This document shows positions 1 to 9,556 of a DNA stretch of 64,000 nucleotides, piece by piece. Where the stretch lies: assembly GCF_000721605.1 (NCBI RefSeq), contig NZ_JOIZ01000003.1, forward strand, positions 248,001 through 312,000. The letters are read 5' to 3'. The translations under genes were made by a program, and so were the position numbers. Positions within the stretch are counted from its first letter, which is position 1. The number at the start of each line of letters is the position of its first letter. Origin of the DNA: Streptomyces sp. NRRL S-37. Its GTDB lineage: Bacteria > Actinomycetota > Actinomycetes > Streptomycetales > Streptomycetaceae. A model generated the notes under the pieces. It saw only the letters and a list, made by a program, of their open reading frames with translations, made no database searches and was not told the origin of the DNA.

Positions 1-959
1 TGCCGGAGAACCAGACCGCGCGGTACGAGAAGCTCGACAAGCCCTTGATCGAGAAGAAGGTCAAGGAGCTCACGAACAACAAGGGCGAGGTCGTCTACGC
101 CAACGCCAAGCAGGACGCCAGCCTGCAGAACCAGCAGGTCGACACGATGATCACCAACAAGGTGGACGTGCTCATCGTGGACGCGGTGGACTCCAAGGCC
201 ATCGCCGGCTCGGTGAAGAAGGCCAAGGACCAGGGCATCCCGGTCGTCGCCTACGACCGTCTGGCCGAGGGCCCGATCGACGCCTACACCTCGTTCGACA
301 ACGTGACCGTCGGCAAGACCCAGGGCGAGGCCCTGCTCGAGGCGCTGGGCGACAAGGCCAAGGACGGCCAGATCGTCATGATGAACGGCTCCGCCACCGA
401 CCCGAACGCCGCCATGTTCAAGGAGGGCGCGCACTCCGTCCTCGACGGCAAGGTGAAGGTCGGCCGCGAGTACGACACCAAGGAGTGGAAGCCGGAGAAC
501 GCCAACTCCAACATGGAGGGCGCCATCTCCGCCATCGGCAAGGACAAGATCGTCGGCGTCTACTCCGCCAACGACGGCATGGCGGGCGGCATCATCACCG
601 CCCTGAAGGCCGCCGGCCTCGACAACGTGCCGGTCACCGGCCAGGACGCCGAACTCGCCGGTGTGCAGCGCATCGTCACCGGTGAGCAGTACATGAGCGT
701 CTACAAGCCGTACCCGCAGGAGGCCGACGTGGCCGCGGAGATGGCCGTGCTGCTGGCCCAGGGCAAGTCGCTCGACTCCCTCGCCAAGGAGAAGGTCGAC
801 AGCCCCACCACCAAGGGTGTCCCGTCCGTGATCGTCCCGGTCGTCTCGCTGACCAAGGACAACATCAACGACACCGTGATCAAGGACGGCATCTACACCG
901 TCCAGGAGATCTGCACGGGCAAGTACAAGGCCGCCTGCGACAAGATCGGCCTCAAGTAA
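1..959 (+). CDS. xylF: Xylose-type sugar ABC transporter substrate-binding protein (5' end cut by window)
   Basis: The C-terminal part of an extracytoplasmic sugar-binding protein of the periplasmic-binding-protein type I fold. The reading frame is open from base 3, so the true start, signal peptide and lipobox lie outside the window; an internal TTG at 45 is not the start. The segments VDVLIVDAVDS, IPVVAYDRL and VGVYSANDGMAGG are typical of XylF/RbsB-like proteins that deliver pentoses to an ABC importer. It is followed by an ATPase and a permease of the same system. Substrate is inferred from family resemblance; ribose or another monosaccharide is possible. Confidence 0.88.
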   Translation, partial: PENQTARYEKLDKPLIEKKVKELTNNKGEVVYANAKQDASLQNQQVDTMITNKVDVLIVDAVDSKAIAGSVKKAKDQGIPVVAYDRLAEGPIDAYTSFDNVTVGKTQGEALLEALGDKAKDGQIVMMNGSATDPNAAMFKEGAHSVLDGKVKVGREYDTKEWKPENANSNMEGAISAIGKDKIVGVYSANDGMAGGIITALKAAGLDNVPVTGQDAELAGVQRIVTGEQYMSVYKPYPQEADVAAEMAVLLAQGKSLDSLAKEKVDSPTTKGVPSVIVPVVSLTKDNINDTVIKDGIYTVQEICTGKYKAACDKIGLK

Positions 960-1057
960 GCAGTCGCCGACTCCCGTGATGCCTCGGGGAATCCGTGACC
1001 CGGACTCCCCGCACGGGACCGACTGCCACACGCTCCGCCGGCGCCCCGCACACATCA

Positions 1058-1078
1058 GCCCCGCAAGCTACGCGGGGC
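1058..1078 (+). terminator. Intercistronic hairpin between binding-protein and ATPase genes
   Basis: GCCCCGC (1058-1064) pairs with GCGGGGC (1072-1078) around a 7-nt loop, in the 190-nt gap after the binding-protein gene. There is no T-tract. Such hairpins often let the binding protein be made in excess over the ATPase and permease by attenuation or 3'-end protection; that role is an inference. Confidence 0.4.
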
Positions 1079-1152
1079 GCCGGACGGAACACCCCCCTCA
1101 GAAACTTCTGCACAACCTCCCGCCCGGTCAGGCGGCGAAGGAGATGGTTCAC

Positions 1153-1935
1153 GTGTCCGCTACGCCCGTGCTGGCGTTGCGCGGGGTCTCCAAGCGTTTC
1201 GGTGCCGTCCAGGCGCTCACCGACGTAGAGCTTGAGGTCCACGCCGGTGAGGTGGTCGCCCTGGTGGGCGACAACGGCGCCGGAAAGTCCACGCTGGTCA
1301 AGACGATCGCCGGCGTGCACCCCATCGATGAGGGATCCATCGAGTGGGACGGCAAGGCCGTCCAGATCAGCAAGCCGCACGACGCCCAGAACCTGGGCAT
1401 CGCGACGGTCTACCAGGACCTCGCGCTGTGCGACAACATCGACGTCGTCGGCAACCTCTACCTGGGCCGGGAGATCCGCAGGCGCGGAGTCCTGGACGAG
1501 GTCGAGATGGAGCGCCGCTCCCGCGAGCTCCTCGACACCCTGTCGATCCGCATCCCCAGCGTCCGGATCCCGATCGCCTCCCTCTCCGGCGGTCAGCGCC
1601 AGGTCGTGGCCATCGCCCGGTCCATGCTCGGCGAGCCCAAGCTGGTGATCCTGGACGAGCCCACCGCCGCCCTCGGCGTCGAGCAGACCGCGCAGGTCCT
1701 CGACCTCGTCGAGCGGCTGCGCGAGCGCGGCCACGCGGTCATCCTCATCAGCCACAACATGGCCGATGTGAAGGCCGTGGCGGACAAGGTCGCGGTCCTG
1801 CGTCTCGGGCGCAACAACGGCGTCTTCGAGGTCAAGTCGACCTCGCAGGAAGAGATCATCTCCGCCATCACGGGCGCCACGGACAACGCCGTCACCCGTC
1901 GTGCGGCGCGCACCAATGGGGAGATCAAGAAGTGA
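1153..1935 (+). CDS. xylG: Sugar ABC transporter ATP-binding protein
   Basis: A 260-residue cytoplasmic ATPase with Walker A GDNGAGKST, signature LSGGQRQ and Walker B LVILDEPTAALG. It has one nucleotide-binding domain, as in short actinobacterial FrcA/XylG-like proteins, not the tandem two-domain form of E. coli XylG. The start GTG at 1153 is preferred because GAAGGAG (1137-1143) lies 9 nt upstream; an in-frame ATG at 1144 directly abuts that ribosome binding site. Its stop overlaps the permease start (GTGA), so the two are translationally coupled. Confidence 0.9.
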   Translation: MSATPVLALRGVSKRFGAVQALTDVELEVHAGEVVALVGDNGAGKSTLVKTIAGVHPIDEGSIEWDGKAVQISKPHDAQNLGIATVYQDLALCDNIDVVGNLYLGREIRRRGVLDEVEMERRSRELLDTLSIRIPSVRIPIASLSGGQRQVVAIARSMLGEPKLVILDEPTAALGVEQTAQVLDLVERLRERGHAVILISHNMADVKAVADKVAVLRLGRNNGVFEVKSTSQEEIISAITGATDNAVTRRAARTNGEIKK

Positions 1936-3224
1936 GCACCGAGAAGACCTCCACCCCCGCCGAGGACCACGCCGTGGAGAACCCCGAGGCGGCCGCCGCC
2001 GCGGTCACCGTGGTCGACCCCCGGCTGCTGGTGCGCGAACAGGGCCTGCTGGGCTACTGGAACGAGTTCAAGCGGAAGATGAAGGCCGGTGACCTCGGCT
2101 CCATCCCCGTCGTGGTCGGCCTGCTGATCATCTGGGCCATCTTCACCAGCCTGAACTCCAACTTCCTCACCGCCGGCAACTTCTCCGACATGTCCGTCGC
2201 CATGGTCGGCACGGGCATGATCGCCGTCGGTATCGTCTTCGTCCTGCTGCTCGGCGAGATCGACCTGTCGGTCGGCTCGGTCAGCGGTGTCGCGGGCGCG
2301 GCCTTCGCGGTCATGAACGTCACCAACGGGATGAACGAGATCCTGGCCCTGGTGCTGGCGATCCTCACCGGCACGGTGGCCGGCGCCATCCACGGCTTCA
2401 TCTTCGCCCGCATCGGCGTCCCGGCCTTCGCCGTGACACTGGCCGGACTGCTGTTCTGGCAGGGCTTCATGCTGCAGATCCTGGGCGACAACGGCACGAT
2501 CAACCTCGACTCCGAGGGCATCGTCGTCAAGCTGACCAGCTACTACTTCAGCGATGTGGCCGCCGCGTACGGCCTGGCGCTCGTCGCGACCGTGGGGTAC
2601 TTCCTCCTGGCGTTCTTCGACAACCGCCGCCGCGAGGCCGCCGGTGTGCCGTCCCGCCCGCTGAACGAGATCATCGTGCGGACCGTGCTGCTCGCGATCC
2701 TGGCCTTCGCCGCCGCGATCGTCTTCAACCAGTACAAGGGCCTGCCCCTGGCCGTGGTGATCTTCCTGGCGTTCCTGGTGCTCACGGACTTCGTGCTGCG
2801 CCGCACCGCGTACGGCCGCAAGGTCTTCGCGCTCGGCGGCAGCGTCGAGGCGTCCCGCCGCGCCGGCATCAACGTCGAGCTGGTCCGCATCTCGGTCTTC
2901 GCGATCGCCGGCACCTTCGCCGCGATCGGCGGCCTGTTCGTCGCCTCGAAGATCGCCTCCGCCAACCAGGGCGCGGGTACCGGTGAGTTCCTGATGAACG
3001 TCATCGCCGCGGCCGTCATCGGCGGTACGTCGCTCTTCGGTGGCCGTGGCCGCACGTGGGACGCGCTGCTCGGTGTGATGGTGATCATCTCGATCACGTA
3101 CGGTCTGGCGCTGGAGGGTATCGCCTCGCCGGTCCAGTACATGATCACCGGTGGCGTGCTGCTGGCGACCGTCGTCATCGACGCGGTCACCCGCAAGACG
3201 CAGAAGACCGCGGGACGCGCGTAG
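1932..3224 (+). CDS. xylH: Sugar ABC transporter permease, XylH-like
   Basis: A 430-residue membrane permease of the branched-chain/ribose/xylose type (BPD_transp_2). After a hydrophilic N-terminus of about 55 residues come many hydrophobic helices, and the conserved segment LLLGEIDLSVGSVSGVAG that marks this family. It is coupled to the ATPase by a 4-nt GTGA overlap. It should form the channel for the sugar captured by the upstream binding protein. The length and the long insert between helices match actinobacterial XylH homologs. Confidence 0.9.
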   Translation: MSTEKTSTPAEDHAVENPEAAAAAVTVVDPRLLVREQGLLGYWNEFKRKMKAGDLGSIPVVVGLLIIWAIFTSLNSNFLTAGNFSDMSVAMVGTGMIAVGIVFVLLLGEIDLSVGSVSGVAGAAFAVMNVTNGMNEILALVLAILTGTVAGAIHGFIFARIGVPAFAVTLAGLLFWQGFMLQILGDNGTINLDSEGIVVKLTSYYFSDVAAAYGLALVATVGYFLLAFFDNRRREAAGVPSRPLNEIIVRTVLLAILAFAAAIVFNQYKGLPLAVVIFLAFLVLTDFVLRRTAYGRKVFALGGSVEASRRAGINVELVRISVFAIAGTFAAIGGLFVASKIASANQGAGTGEFLMNVIAAAVIGGTSLFGGRGRTWDALLGVMVIISITYGLALEGIASPVQYMITGGVLLATVVIDAVTRKTQKTAGRA

Positions 3225-3287
3225 CGCCGCGACTGCCGGTCCGCCGCGGCTGACCGCGCAGTGCTCCGCGCCCCGTAGAGGGTGTTG

Positions 3288-3322
3288 CTGTTGCCCGGTG
3301 CCTTTCAGGTGCCGGGCAACAG
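3288..3322 (+). terminator. Hairpin terminator after the sugar transporter operon
   Basis: CTGTTGCCCGG (3288-3298) pairs with CCGGGCAACAG (3312-3322) and is followed by TTCTTTGT. It lies in the 227-nt gap before dxs and probably ends the transporter operon. The dxs promoter should be in the remaining sequence to 3451, but I could not place it. Confidence 0.6.
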
Positions 3323-3451
3323 TTCTTTGTCCGTGGGTACCGCTGACCGGGTGATGTACGACGCACGGCCCGGGGGCCGATCGGTTGAGCGGAACATTAG
3401 ACTCGACCCGCCCGGCAACAGCTCGATCAGCTCTACTGCAAGGAGGCACGG

Positions 3452-5386
3452 GTGCCGCTGCTGACCCGCATCAGGGGACCGCGCGATCTGGACCGGCTCA
3501 GCCTGGAGGAGCTCGACCTGCTGGCCGGGGAGATCCGGACCTTCCTGGTCGACGCGGTCTCCAAGACCGGCGGCCACCTCGGCCCCAACCTCGGTGTGGT
3601 GGAGCTCACCATCGCCCTGCACCGGGTCTTCGAGTCGCCCAAGGACAAGGTGCTCTGGGACACCGGCCACCAGTCCTACGTGCACAAACTGCTGACCGGC
3701 CGGCAGGACTTCTCCAAGCTGAAGATGAAGGGCGGCCTGTCCGGCTACCCCTCGCAGGCCGAGTCCGAGCACGACGTCATCGAGAACAGCCACGCCTCCA
3801 CCGTCCTCGGCTGGGCCGACGGCATCGCCAAGGCCAACCAGATCATGAAGCGGGACGACAGCCACGTCGTCGCGGTCATCGGCGACGGAGCGCTCACCGG
3901 CGGCATGGCCTGGGAGGCCCTCAACAACATCGCCGACGCCAAGGACCGCCCGCTCGTCATCGTCGTCAACGACAACGAGCGCTCCTACTCGCCCACCATC
4001 GGCGGCCTCGCCAACCACCTGGCGACCCTGCGCACCACCGACGGCTACGAGCGCTTCCTGACCCGCACCAAGGAGGTCCTGGAGCGCACCCCGGTCGTCG
4101 GCCAGGCCCTCTACGACACCCTGCACGGCGCCAAGAAGGGCCTGAAGGACTTCATCACCCCGCAGGGCATGTTCGAGGACCTCGGCCTGAAGTACGTCGG
4201 CCCCATCGACGGCCACGACATCGAGGCCCTGGAGTCCGCCCTGGCCCGCGCCAAGCGCTTCAACGGCCCGGTGATCGTGCACTGCCTCACCGAGAAGGGC
4301 CGCGGCTACCAGCCCGCCCTGGCGGACGAGGCCGACCGCTTCCACGCCGTCGGCAGGATCCACCCCGACACCGGCCTGCCGATCGCCACCTCCGGCGCCG
4401 ACTGGACGAGCGTCTTCGGCGAGGAGATGGTCAAGCTCGGCGAGGAGCGCGAGGACATCGTCGCCATCACCGCCGCCATGCTCCAGCCGGTCGGCCTCGA
4501 CAAGTTCGCCAAGCGCTTCCCCGACCGCGTCTACGACGTCGGCATCGCCGAGCAGCACGGCGCCGTCTCCGCCGCAGGACTCGCCCACGCCGGCGTGCAC
4601 CCCGTCTTCGCCGTGTACGCCACCTTCCTCAACCGCGCCTTCGACCAGGTGCTCATGGACGTGGCCCTGCACCAGTGCGGCGTGACGTTCGTGCTCGACC
4701 GGGCCGGCGTCACCGGCACCGACGGCGCCTCCCACAACGGCATGTGGGACATGTCGATCCTCCAGGTCGTCCCCGGCCTCAGGCTCGCCGCCCCGCGCGA
4801 CGCCGACCAGGTGCGCGCCCAGCTCCGCGAGGCCGTCGCCGTCGAGGACGCCCCCACCGTGGTCCGCTTCTCCAAGGGCGCCGTCGGCCCCGCCGTACCC
4901 GCCGTGGGCCGCGTCGGCGGCATGGACGTCCTGCGCGAGCCCGGCACCGACGCCCCCGACGTGCTGCTGGTCTCCGTGGGCGCGCTCGCCCCGATGTGCC
5001 TGGAGATCGCCGCCCTCCTCGACCGGCAGGGCATCTCCACCACCGTCGTCGACCCCCGCTGGGTCAAACCCGTCGACGAGGCCATGGCCCCGCTCGCCGA
5101 GAAGCACCGCGTGGTCGTCACCGTCGAGGACAACTCCCGCGTCGGCGGCGTCGGCTCCACGATCGCCCAGGCCCTGCGCGACGCCGGCGTGGACGTGCCG
5201 CTGCGCGACTTCGGCATCCCGCCGCGCTTCCTCGACCACGCCTCCCGTGCCGAGGTCATGGCCGAGATCGGACTGACCGCCCCCGACATCGCCCGCCAGG
5301 TCACCGGCCTGGTCGCCAAGCTCGACGGCAGGTACGAGCGCTCCACCGCCGACGCGGTCGACTCCGTGGAGCCGGCCCGCGACTGA
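3452..5386 (+). CDS. dxs: 1-deoxy-D-xylulose-5-phosphate synthase
   Basis: The first enzyme of the MEP isoprenoid pathway: it condenses pyruvate with glyceraldehyde 3-phosphate using thiamine diphosphate. The 644-residue length is standard. The N-terminal transketolase-like domain carries the ThDP/Mg site [16 protein letters not shown] with the later VVNDN. The central pyrimidine-binding region has DVGIAEQHG, and a C-terminal transketolase domain follows. The GTG start at 3452 has AAGGAGG about 6 nt upstream. It is monocistronic between two hairpins. This window also holds a full mevalonate operon, so the organism makes IPP by both routes. Confidence 0.97.
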   Translation: MPLLTRIRGPRDLDRLSLEELDLLAGEIRTFLVDAVSKTGGHLGPNLGVVELTIALHRVFESPKDKVLWDTGHQSYVHKLLTGRQDFSKLKMKGGLSGYPSQAESEHDVIENSHASTVLGWADGIAKANQIMKRDDSHVVAVIGDGALTGGMAWEALNNIADAKDRPLVIVVNDNERSYSPTIGGLANHLATLRTTDGYERFLTRTKEVLERTPVVGQALYDTLHGAKKGLKDFITPQGMFEDLGLKYVGPIDGHDIEALESALARAKRFNGPVIVHCLTEKGRGYQPALADEADRFHAVGRIHPDTGLPIATSGADWTSVFGEEMVKLGEEREDIVAITAAMLQPVGLDKFAKRFPDRVYDVGIAEQHGAVSAAGLAHAGVHPVFAVYATFLNRAFDQVLMDVALHQCGVTFVLDRAGVTGTDGASHNGMWDMSILQVVPGLRLAAPRDADQVRAQLREAVAVEDAPTVVRFSKGAVGPAVPAVGRVGGMDVLREPGTDAPDVLLVSVGALAPMCLEIAALLDRQGISTTVVDPRWVKPVDEAMAPLAEKHRVVVTVEDNSRVGGVGSTIAQALRDAGVDVPLRDFGIPPRFLDHASRAEVMAEIGLTAPDIARQVTGLVAKLDGRYERSTADAVDSVEPARD

Positions 5387-5408
5387 CCCGCGCCTCACGC
5401 GTCGCCCG

Positions 5409-5454
5409 GACGGGCCGCCCGTGCCACTGTGAAGAGTGGCGCGCGCGGCCCGTC
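5409..5454 (+). terminator. Long two-part hairpin downstream of dxs
   Basis: The outer stem GACGGGCCGC (5409-5418) pairs with GCGGCCCGTC (5445-5454). An inner stem GCCACT (5423-5428) pairs with AGTGGC (5435-5440). There is no T-run, as is common for Streptomyces terminators. It separates dxs from the permease gene. Confidence 0.6.
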
Positions 5455-5535
5455 TGCGTGAAAGAGCCCGCGCCGGGGCATACGAGCTACGCCCCCTCTC
5501 GATCATGTCGAGGACGACAAGCGTGGGAGGTCCCC

Positions 5536-7044
5536 GTGACAAGCCCCCTCTTCCGGACGAAGAAGGTAGAGCAGTCCATCCGCGACACCGAGGAGCCTGA
5601 GCACGCGCTCAAGAAATCCCTGTCCGCGCTGGACCTGACCGTCTTCGGCGTCGGCGTCATCATCGGCACCGGCATCTTCGTCCTCACCGGTACGGTCGCC
5701 AAGAACAACGCCGGCCCCGCTACCGCCCTGGCCTTCGTCGTGGCCGGTGTCGTCTGCGCGCTCGCCGCGCTCTGCTACGCCGAGTTCGCCTCCACCGTCC
5801 CGGTGGCGGGCTCCGCGTACACCTTCTCGTACGCCTCCCTGGGTGAACTGCCGGCCTGGATCATCGGCTGGGACCTGGTCCTGGAGTTCGCGCTCGGCAC
5901 GGCGGTGGTGGCCGTCGGCTGGTCGGGCTACATCCAGTCGCTCATGGCCAACGCGGGCTGGGAGATGCCCGCGGCGCTGGGCAGCCGCGAGGGAGCCGAC
6001 GTCTTCGGGTTCGACATCCTCGCCGCCGCCCTGGTGCTGGTGCTCACCGGCATCCTCGTCCTCGGCATGAAGCTGTCCGCCCGCGTCACCTCCGTCGTCG
6101 TCGCCATCAAGGTGACCGTGGTCCTCGTGGTGATCATCGCAGGTGCCTTCTTCATCACCGCCGACAACTACGACCCGTTCATCCCGGACTCCAAGCCCGT
6201 ACCCGCGGGACAGAGCCTCGACGCCCCGCTCATCCAGCTCATGTTCGGCTGGGCCCCGGCCAACTTCGGTGTGATGGGCATCTTCACCGCCGCCTCGGTG
6301 GTGTTCTTCGCCTTCATCGGCTTCGACATCGTCGCCACGGCCGCCGAGGAGACCAGGAACCCGCAGCGCGACATGCCCCGCGGCATCCTCGGCTCCCTGT
6401 TCATCTGCACCACGCTGTACGTCCTGGTGTCGATCGTCGTCACCGGCATGCAGCACTACAGCGAGCTGTCCGTGGACGCCCCGCTCGCGGACGCCTTCAA
6501 GGCCACCGGGCATCCCTGGTTCGCGGGCTTCATCAGCTTCGGCGCCGCCGTCGGCCTGACGACCGTCTGCATGATCCTGCTGCTCGGCCAGACCCGGGTC
6601 TTCTTCGCGATGAGCCGCGACGGACTGCTGCCGAGGTTCTTCTCCCGGGTCCACCCCCGGTTCAAGACCCCGCACCGGCCGACCGTCCTGCTCGGCGTCC
6701 TCATCGCGGTCCTCGCCGGCTTCACCCCGCTGAACGAGCTCGCCGCGCTGGTGAACATCGGCACCCTGTTCGCCTTCGTCGTCGTCGCGATCGGCGTGAT
6801 CATCCTCCGCAGGACCCGGCCCGACCTGCACCGGTCGTTCCGCACCCCCTGGGTGCCGGTCCTGCCGATCGTGTCGGTCGCCGCGTCCCTGTGGCTGATG
6901 CTGAACCTGCCCGCCGAGACCTGGGTCCGCTTCGGCATCTGGATGGCGATCGGCTTCGTCGTCTACTTCCTCTACAGCCGCGGCCACAGCCGGATGGCCC
7001 CGGGCCACGACGAGGACCCGGCCGCCGCCCCGCCGTCCCGCTGA
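5536..7044 (+). CDS. APC-superfamily amino acid permease
   Basis: A 502-residue membrane transporter. The N-terminus LKKSLSALDLTVFGVGVIIGTGIFVLTG holds the GxGxIIGTGIF helix-1 substrate-binding motif of the amino acid-polyamine-organocation superfamily, cationic amino acid transporter branch. About 12 to 14 hydrophobic segments follow, including the FFAFIGFDIVATAAEETRNP helix typical of CAT/YfnA proteins. The GTG start at 5536 has GGGAGG at 5525-5530. It converges with the ketosynthase gene 18 nt downstream. The substrate cannot be set from sequence. Confidence 0.9.
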   Translation: MTSPLFRTKKVEQSIRDTEEPEHALKKSLSALDLTVFGVGVIIGTGIFVLTGTVAKNNAGPATALAFVVAGVVCALAALCYAEFASTVPVAGSAYTFSYASLGELPAWIIGWDLVLEFALGTAVVAVGWSGYIQSLMANAGWEMPAALGSREGADVFGFDILAAALVLVLTGILVLGMKLSARVTSVVVAIKVTVVLVVIIAGAFFITADNYDPFIPDSKPVPAGQSLDAPLIQLMFGWAPANFGVMGIFTAASVVFFAFIGFDIVATAAEETRNPQRDMPRGILGSLFICTTLYVLVSIVVTGMQHYSELSVDAPLADAFKATGHPWFAGFISFGAAVGLTTVCMILLLGQTRVFFAMSRDGLLPRFFSRVHPRFKTPHRPTVLLGVLIAVLAGFTPLNELAALVNIGTLFAFVVVAIGVIILRRTRPDLHRSFRTPWVPVLPIVSVAASLWLMLNLPAETWVRFGIWMAIGFVVYFLYSRGHSRMAPGHDEDPAAAPPSR

Positions 7045-7062
7045 ACCGGTACGGGCCCGCCG

Positions 7063-8286
7063 TCAGGCCCTGGCCAGAGCGAGGACGACGTTGTGCCCGC
7101 CGAAGCCGAAGGAGTGACTGACGGCGACCCGGACGTCCTGCCGGCGGGGCCGCTTGGTCACGCAGTCGAGGCCGGACCCCGGCGCCGGGGCGTCCAGGCT
7201 CGCGACCGGCGGCACCGTGCCGTGCTGAAGGGTGAGCACGGTCAGCGCCGCCTCGACGGCGCCCGCCGCGCCCAGGCTGTGGCCGAGCACGCCCTTGGGC
7301 GCGGTGACGCAGGGGCGGTGCGGCAGCACCCGGGCGATCAGGGCCGCCTCGGCGGCGTCACCCAGCGGAGTGGAGGTGCCGTGCGCGTTGACGTGGTCGA
7401 CGTCGTGCGGGGCCAGGCCCGCGTCCGCCAGGGCGGTGCGCAGCGCCGCCTCCGCACCCCGGGCGTCCTGGGCGGGCGCGGTGGGGTGGTGGGCGTCCGA
7501 GGTGCTGCCGCAGCCCACCAGCAGGGCACGGACGCGCGCACCGCGGGCGGCCGCGTCCCCGGTCCGCTCCAGTACGACGACGCCCGCGCCTTCCGCCAGG
7601 ACGAAGCCGTCACGGTCGGCGGCGAAGGGCCGGGACGCACCGGCGGGCTCGCCGGTGCGCCGGGACAGGGTGCCCGCACGCCAGAAACCGGCGGCCGTCA
7701 GCGGGGTGACGGCGGCCTCGGTGGCCCCGGCCACCGCGACGTCGCACCGGCCGGAGACCAGCAGGTCGCGGGCGACGGCGACGGCGGTGGCCCCCGAGGC
7801 GCAGGCGGTGGCGGGAGCGAGACCGGGCCCGCGGGCCCCGAGGTCGATGGAGACCTCCCCGGCCGCCATGTTCGGGATGATCTGGGGGACGGTGAGCGCG
7901 GAGACCATGCCGGCGCCCAGGTCCCGCAGCCGCCCGGCCTGTTCCTCGCGTTCCGCGCCCGCCCCCATCCCGCAGCCGATGACGACGGCGACCCGCTCGC
8001 CGTCCCACGCCCGGGGGTCGAGGCCGGCGTCGCGCACCGCCTCACGGGCGGCGAGCACCGCCAGGACGGCGTTGCGCGACATGCGCCAGGCGGTGCGCCC
8101 GACGCGCCGGTCCAGGGCGTCGCGCGACAGGGGGACGCGGCAGGAGAAGTCCACCGGCAGCCCGGCCAGCGCCGGATCGCGGGACGCGGTGCCCACCCCG
8201 CGGCAGACCCCCTCCCAGGTGGCGCCGGCGTCCTCTCCGGCGGGCGTGACCAGGCCGAGACCGGTGACGGCGACGGGCTCGGTCAC
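7063..8286 (-). CDS. FabF-type (KAS II) beta-ketoacyl-ACP synthase
   Basis: A 407-residue condensing enzyme with an intact Cys-His-His triad: Cys162 in TACASGA, His in VNAHGTSTPLG (about 302) and His in GVLGHSLGAAG (about 337). The family extends acyl-ACP with malonyl-ACP by decarboxylative condensation. It is the last gene of the leftward ole operon and overlaps the upstream ACP gene by GTGA, so start GTG 8286 is preferred over longer frames. The intact triad argues against a chain-length-factor role. It may extend or prime the acyl chain used by OleA or by the PKS; that link is inferred from position only. Confidence 0.9.
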   Translation of the reverse strand: MTEPVAVTGLGLVTPAGEDAGATWEGVCRGVGTASRDPALAGLPVDFSCRVPLSRDALDRRVGRTAWRMSRNAVLAVLAAREAVRDAGLDPRAWDGERVAVVIGCGMGAGAEREEQAGRLRDLGAGMVSALTVPQIIPNMAAGEVSIDLGARGPGLAPATACASGATAVAVARDLLVSGRCDVAVAGATEAAVTPLTAAGFWRAGTLSRRTGEPAGASRPFAADRDGFVLAEGAGVVVLERTGDAAARGARVRALLVGCGSTSDAHHPTAPAQDARGAEAALRTALADAGLAPHDVDHVNAHGTSTPLGDAAEAALIARVLPHRPCVTAPKGVLGHSLGAAGAVEAALTVLTLQHGTVPPVASLDAPAPGSGLDCVTKRPRRQDVRVAVSHSFGFGGHNVVLALARA

Positions 8287-8543
8287 GACGGCGCCACCGT
8301 GCTCGTGCCGTCCGCGAGCAGTGCGTCCAGGCGGCCGGCGAGCTGCGCGAGGGTCGTGCCGCGGGAGAGGTCCTCGGTGCCGATCCGCACCCCGAGGTGT
8401 TCGTGGAGGACGAGCACCAGCTCCGTCAGGGCCAGCGAGTCCAGGTCCAGTTGCCCCAGTGTGCGCTGGGGCAGGATCTCGTCCTCCGGGACCCGGAAGG
8501 CGCTGGTCAGGACGGAACGGACGGCGGCGTAGGTGTCCGGCAC
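8283..8543 (-). CDS. Discrete acyl carrier protein
   Basis: An 86-residue carrier protein. The phosphopantetheine site is the Ser in LDLDSLALTELV, the usual DSL motif at the start of helix 2. It carries acyl chains as thioesters. It overlaps the end of oleD by 37 nt and is coupled by GTGA to the ketosynthase gene, so the three are almost certainly cotranscribed. Typical ole cassettes use acyl-CoA, so a dedicated ACP here suggests an acyl-ACP donor. Confidence 0.9.
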   Translation of the reverse strand: MPDTYAAVRSVLTSAFRVPEDEILPQRTLGQLDLDSLALTELVLVLHEHLGVRIGTEDLSRGTTLAQLAGRLDALLADGTSTVAPS

Positions 8544-9556
8544 GGGGTTTCCTCTCGGTCGTTCGGGGCGGACGGGGCGAGCCGGATGAGCTCCGCGACA
8601 CCGGCGTCGAACGAGACCGGCGGCTCGAAGTCCAGGTCGCGGCGGGCCGCAGTGAGGTCGAACCAGTGCGGATGCAGCAGTTCCGCGACCAGGAAGCGGC
8701 TCAGGGCGTGGGTACGGGGACTGCGGACCGCGCGCAGCAGCGCGTCACCGGCCGCGGCGCCGGCGGTGGCGAGCCGGGGCGGTACGGCGCACCAGCGGGC
8801 GTCGGTGCCGGCGGCCCGCAGGAAGTGCCGGGTGAGCTCGCGCAGGGGACGCGGGTCGTCCTGGCCGATGAAGTAGGCGCGGCCGCCCACCGCCTGCGGT
8901 GACCGCCGCAGCCGGTCCAGGGCGAGCAGATGGGCGTGGGCGGCGGTCCGGACGTGGGTGGTGTCGACGAGGTTGCCGCCGTCACCGGGCATCAGCAGCC
9001 GGCCGGCCCGCACGGCACGCGCGAGGGCGGGCGCGAAATGGGGGTCGCCCGGCCCCCAGATGATGTGCGGGCGCAGCGAGACGGTGGCCAGCTCCGGACC
9101 GTGCGCGGCCAGCACCAGGGCCTCGGCGCGGGCCTTGGTCGCGGGATAGGCGGCCAGGTGGCGGGGGACGGGGGGAAGGCTCTCGGTGACGCCCTCCACA
9201 CCGCCGGGCCGGAAGACGACACTGGCGGTCGAGGTGTGGAGGAGCGTGCGTACCTCGTGGACGCGGCACTGCCCGATCACCTGGCGGGTGCCGACGACGT
9301 TGGTGGCCCAGTAGGGCCGCGGCGGGCCGCTGACACCGGCCAGCGCGGCGTTGTGGACGACGGCGTCGCACCCGGCGACGGCACGCGAGACCGCGGTGGC
9401 GTCGGTGAGGTCCCCCAGGTGCTGGTGGACGCCCAGCCGCTCCAGCGCGCCGCTGGGGCGGCGGCACAGGGAGGAGACGGTGTCGCCGCGCGCCTTGAGC
9501 TGCCGGCAGATCTCCAGGCCGAGAAAGCCGCTCCCGCCGGTGACCAGTACCCTCAT
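8507..9556 (-). CDS. oleD: OleD-like NAD(P)-dependent 2-alkyl-3-ketoacid reductase (SDR/epimerase family)
   Basis: A 349-residue extended short-chain dehydrogenase of the 3-beta-HSD/NAD-epimerase type. The N-terminus MRVLVTGGSGFLG contains the Rossmann TGxxGFLG motif, and a YPATKARAEALV segment supplies the catalytic YxxxK. In ole pathways OleD reduces the 2-alkyl-3-keto acid from OleA to a 2-alkyl-3-hydroxy acid. The ATG at 9556 overlaps the oleC stop (ATGA). Assignment as OleD rests on order with A, B and C genes as well as on the family. Confidence 0.85.
   Translation of the reverse strand: MRVLVTGGSGFLGLEICRQLKARGDTVSSLCRRPSGALERLGVHQHLGDLTDATAVSRAVAGCDAVVHNAALAGVSGPPRPYWATNVVGTRQVIGQCRVHEVRTLLHTSTASVVFRPGGVEGVTESLPPVPRHLAAYPATKARAEALVLAAHGPELATVSLRPHIIWGPGDPHFAPALARAVRAGRLLMPGDGGNLVDTTHVRTAAHAHLLALDRLRRSPQAVGGRAYFIGQDDPRPLRELTRHFLRAAGTDARWCAVPPRLATAGAAAGDALLRAVRSPRTHALSRFLVAELLHPHWFDLTAARRDLDFEPPVSFDAGVAELIRLAPSAPNDREETPCRTPTPPSVPS

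Noticed and set aside
1593..3449. A 618-codon open frame on the minus strand
   Set aside because: It is antisense to the sugar permease gene and rich in Asp/His/Gly; it is a mirror of the permease codons.
3305..5542. A 745-codon open frame on the minus strand
   Set aside because: It is antisense to dxs and shows only low-complexity sequence; dxs itself has all family motifs.
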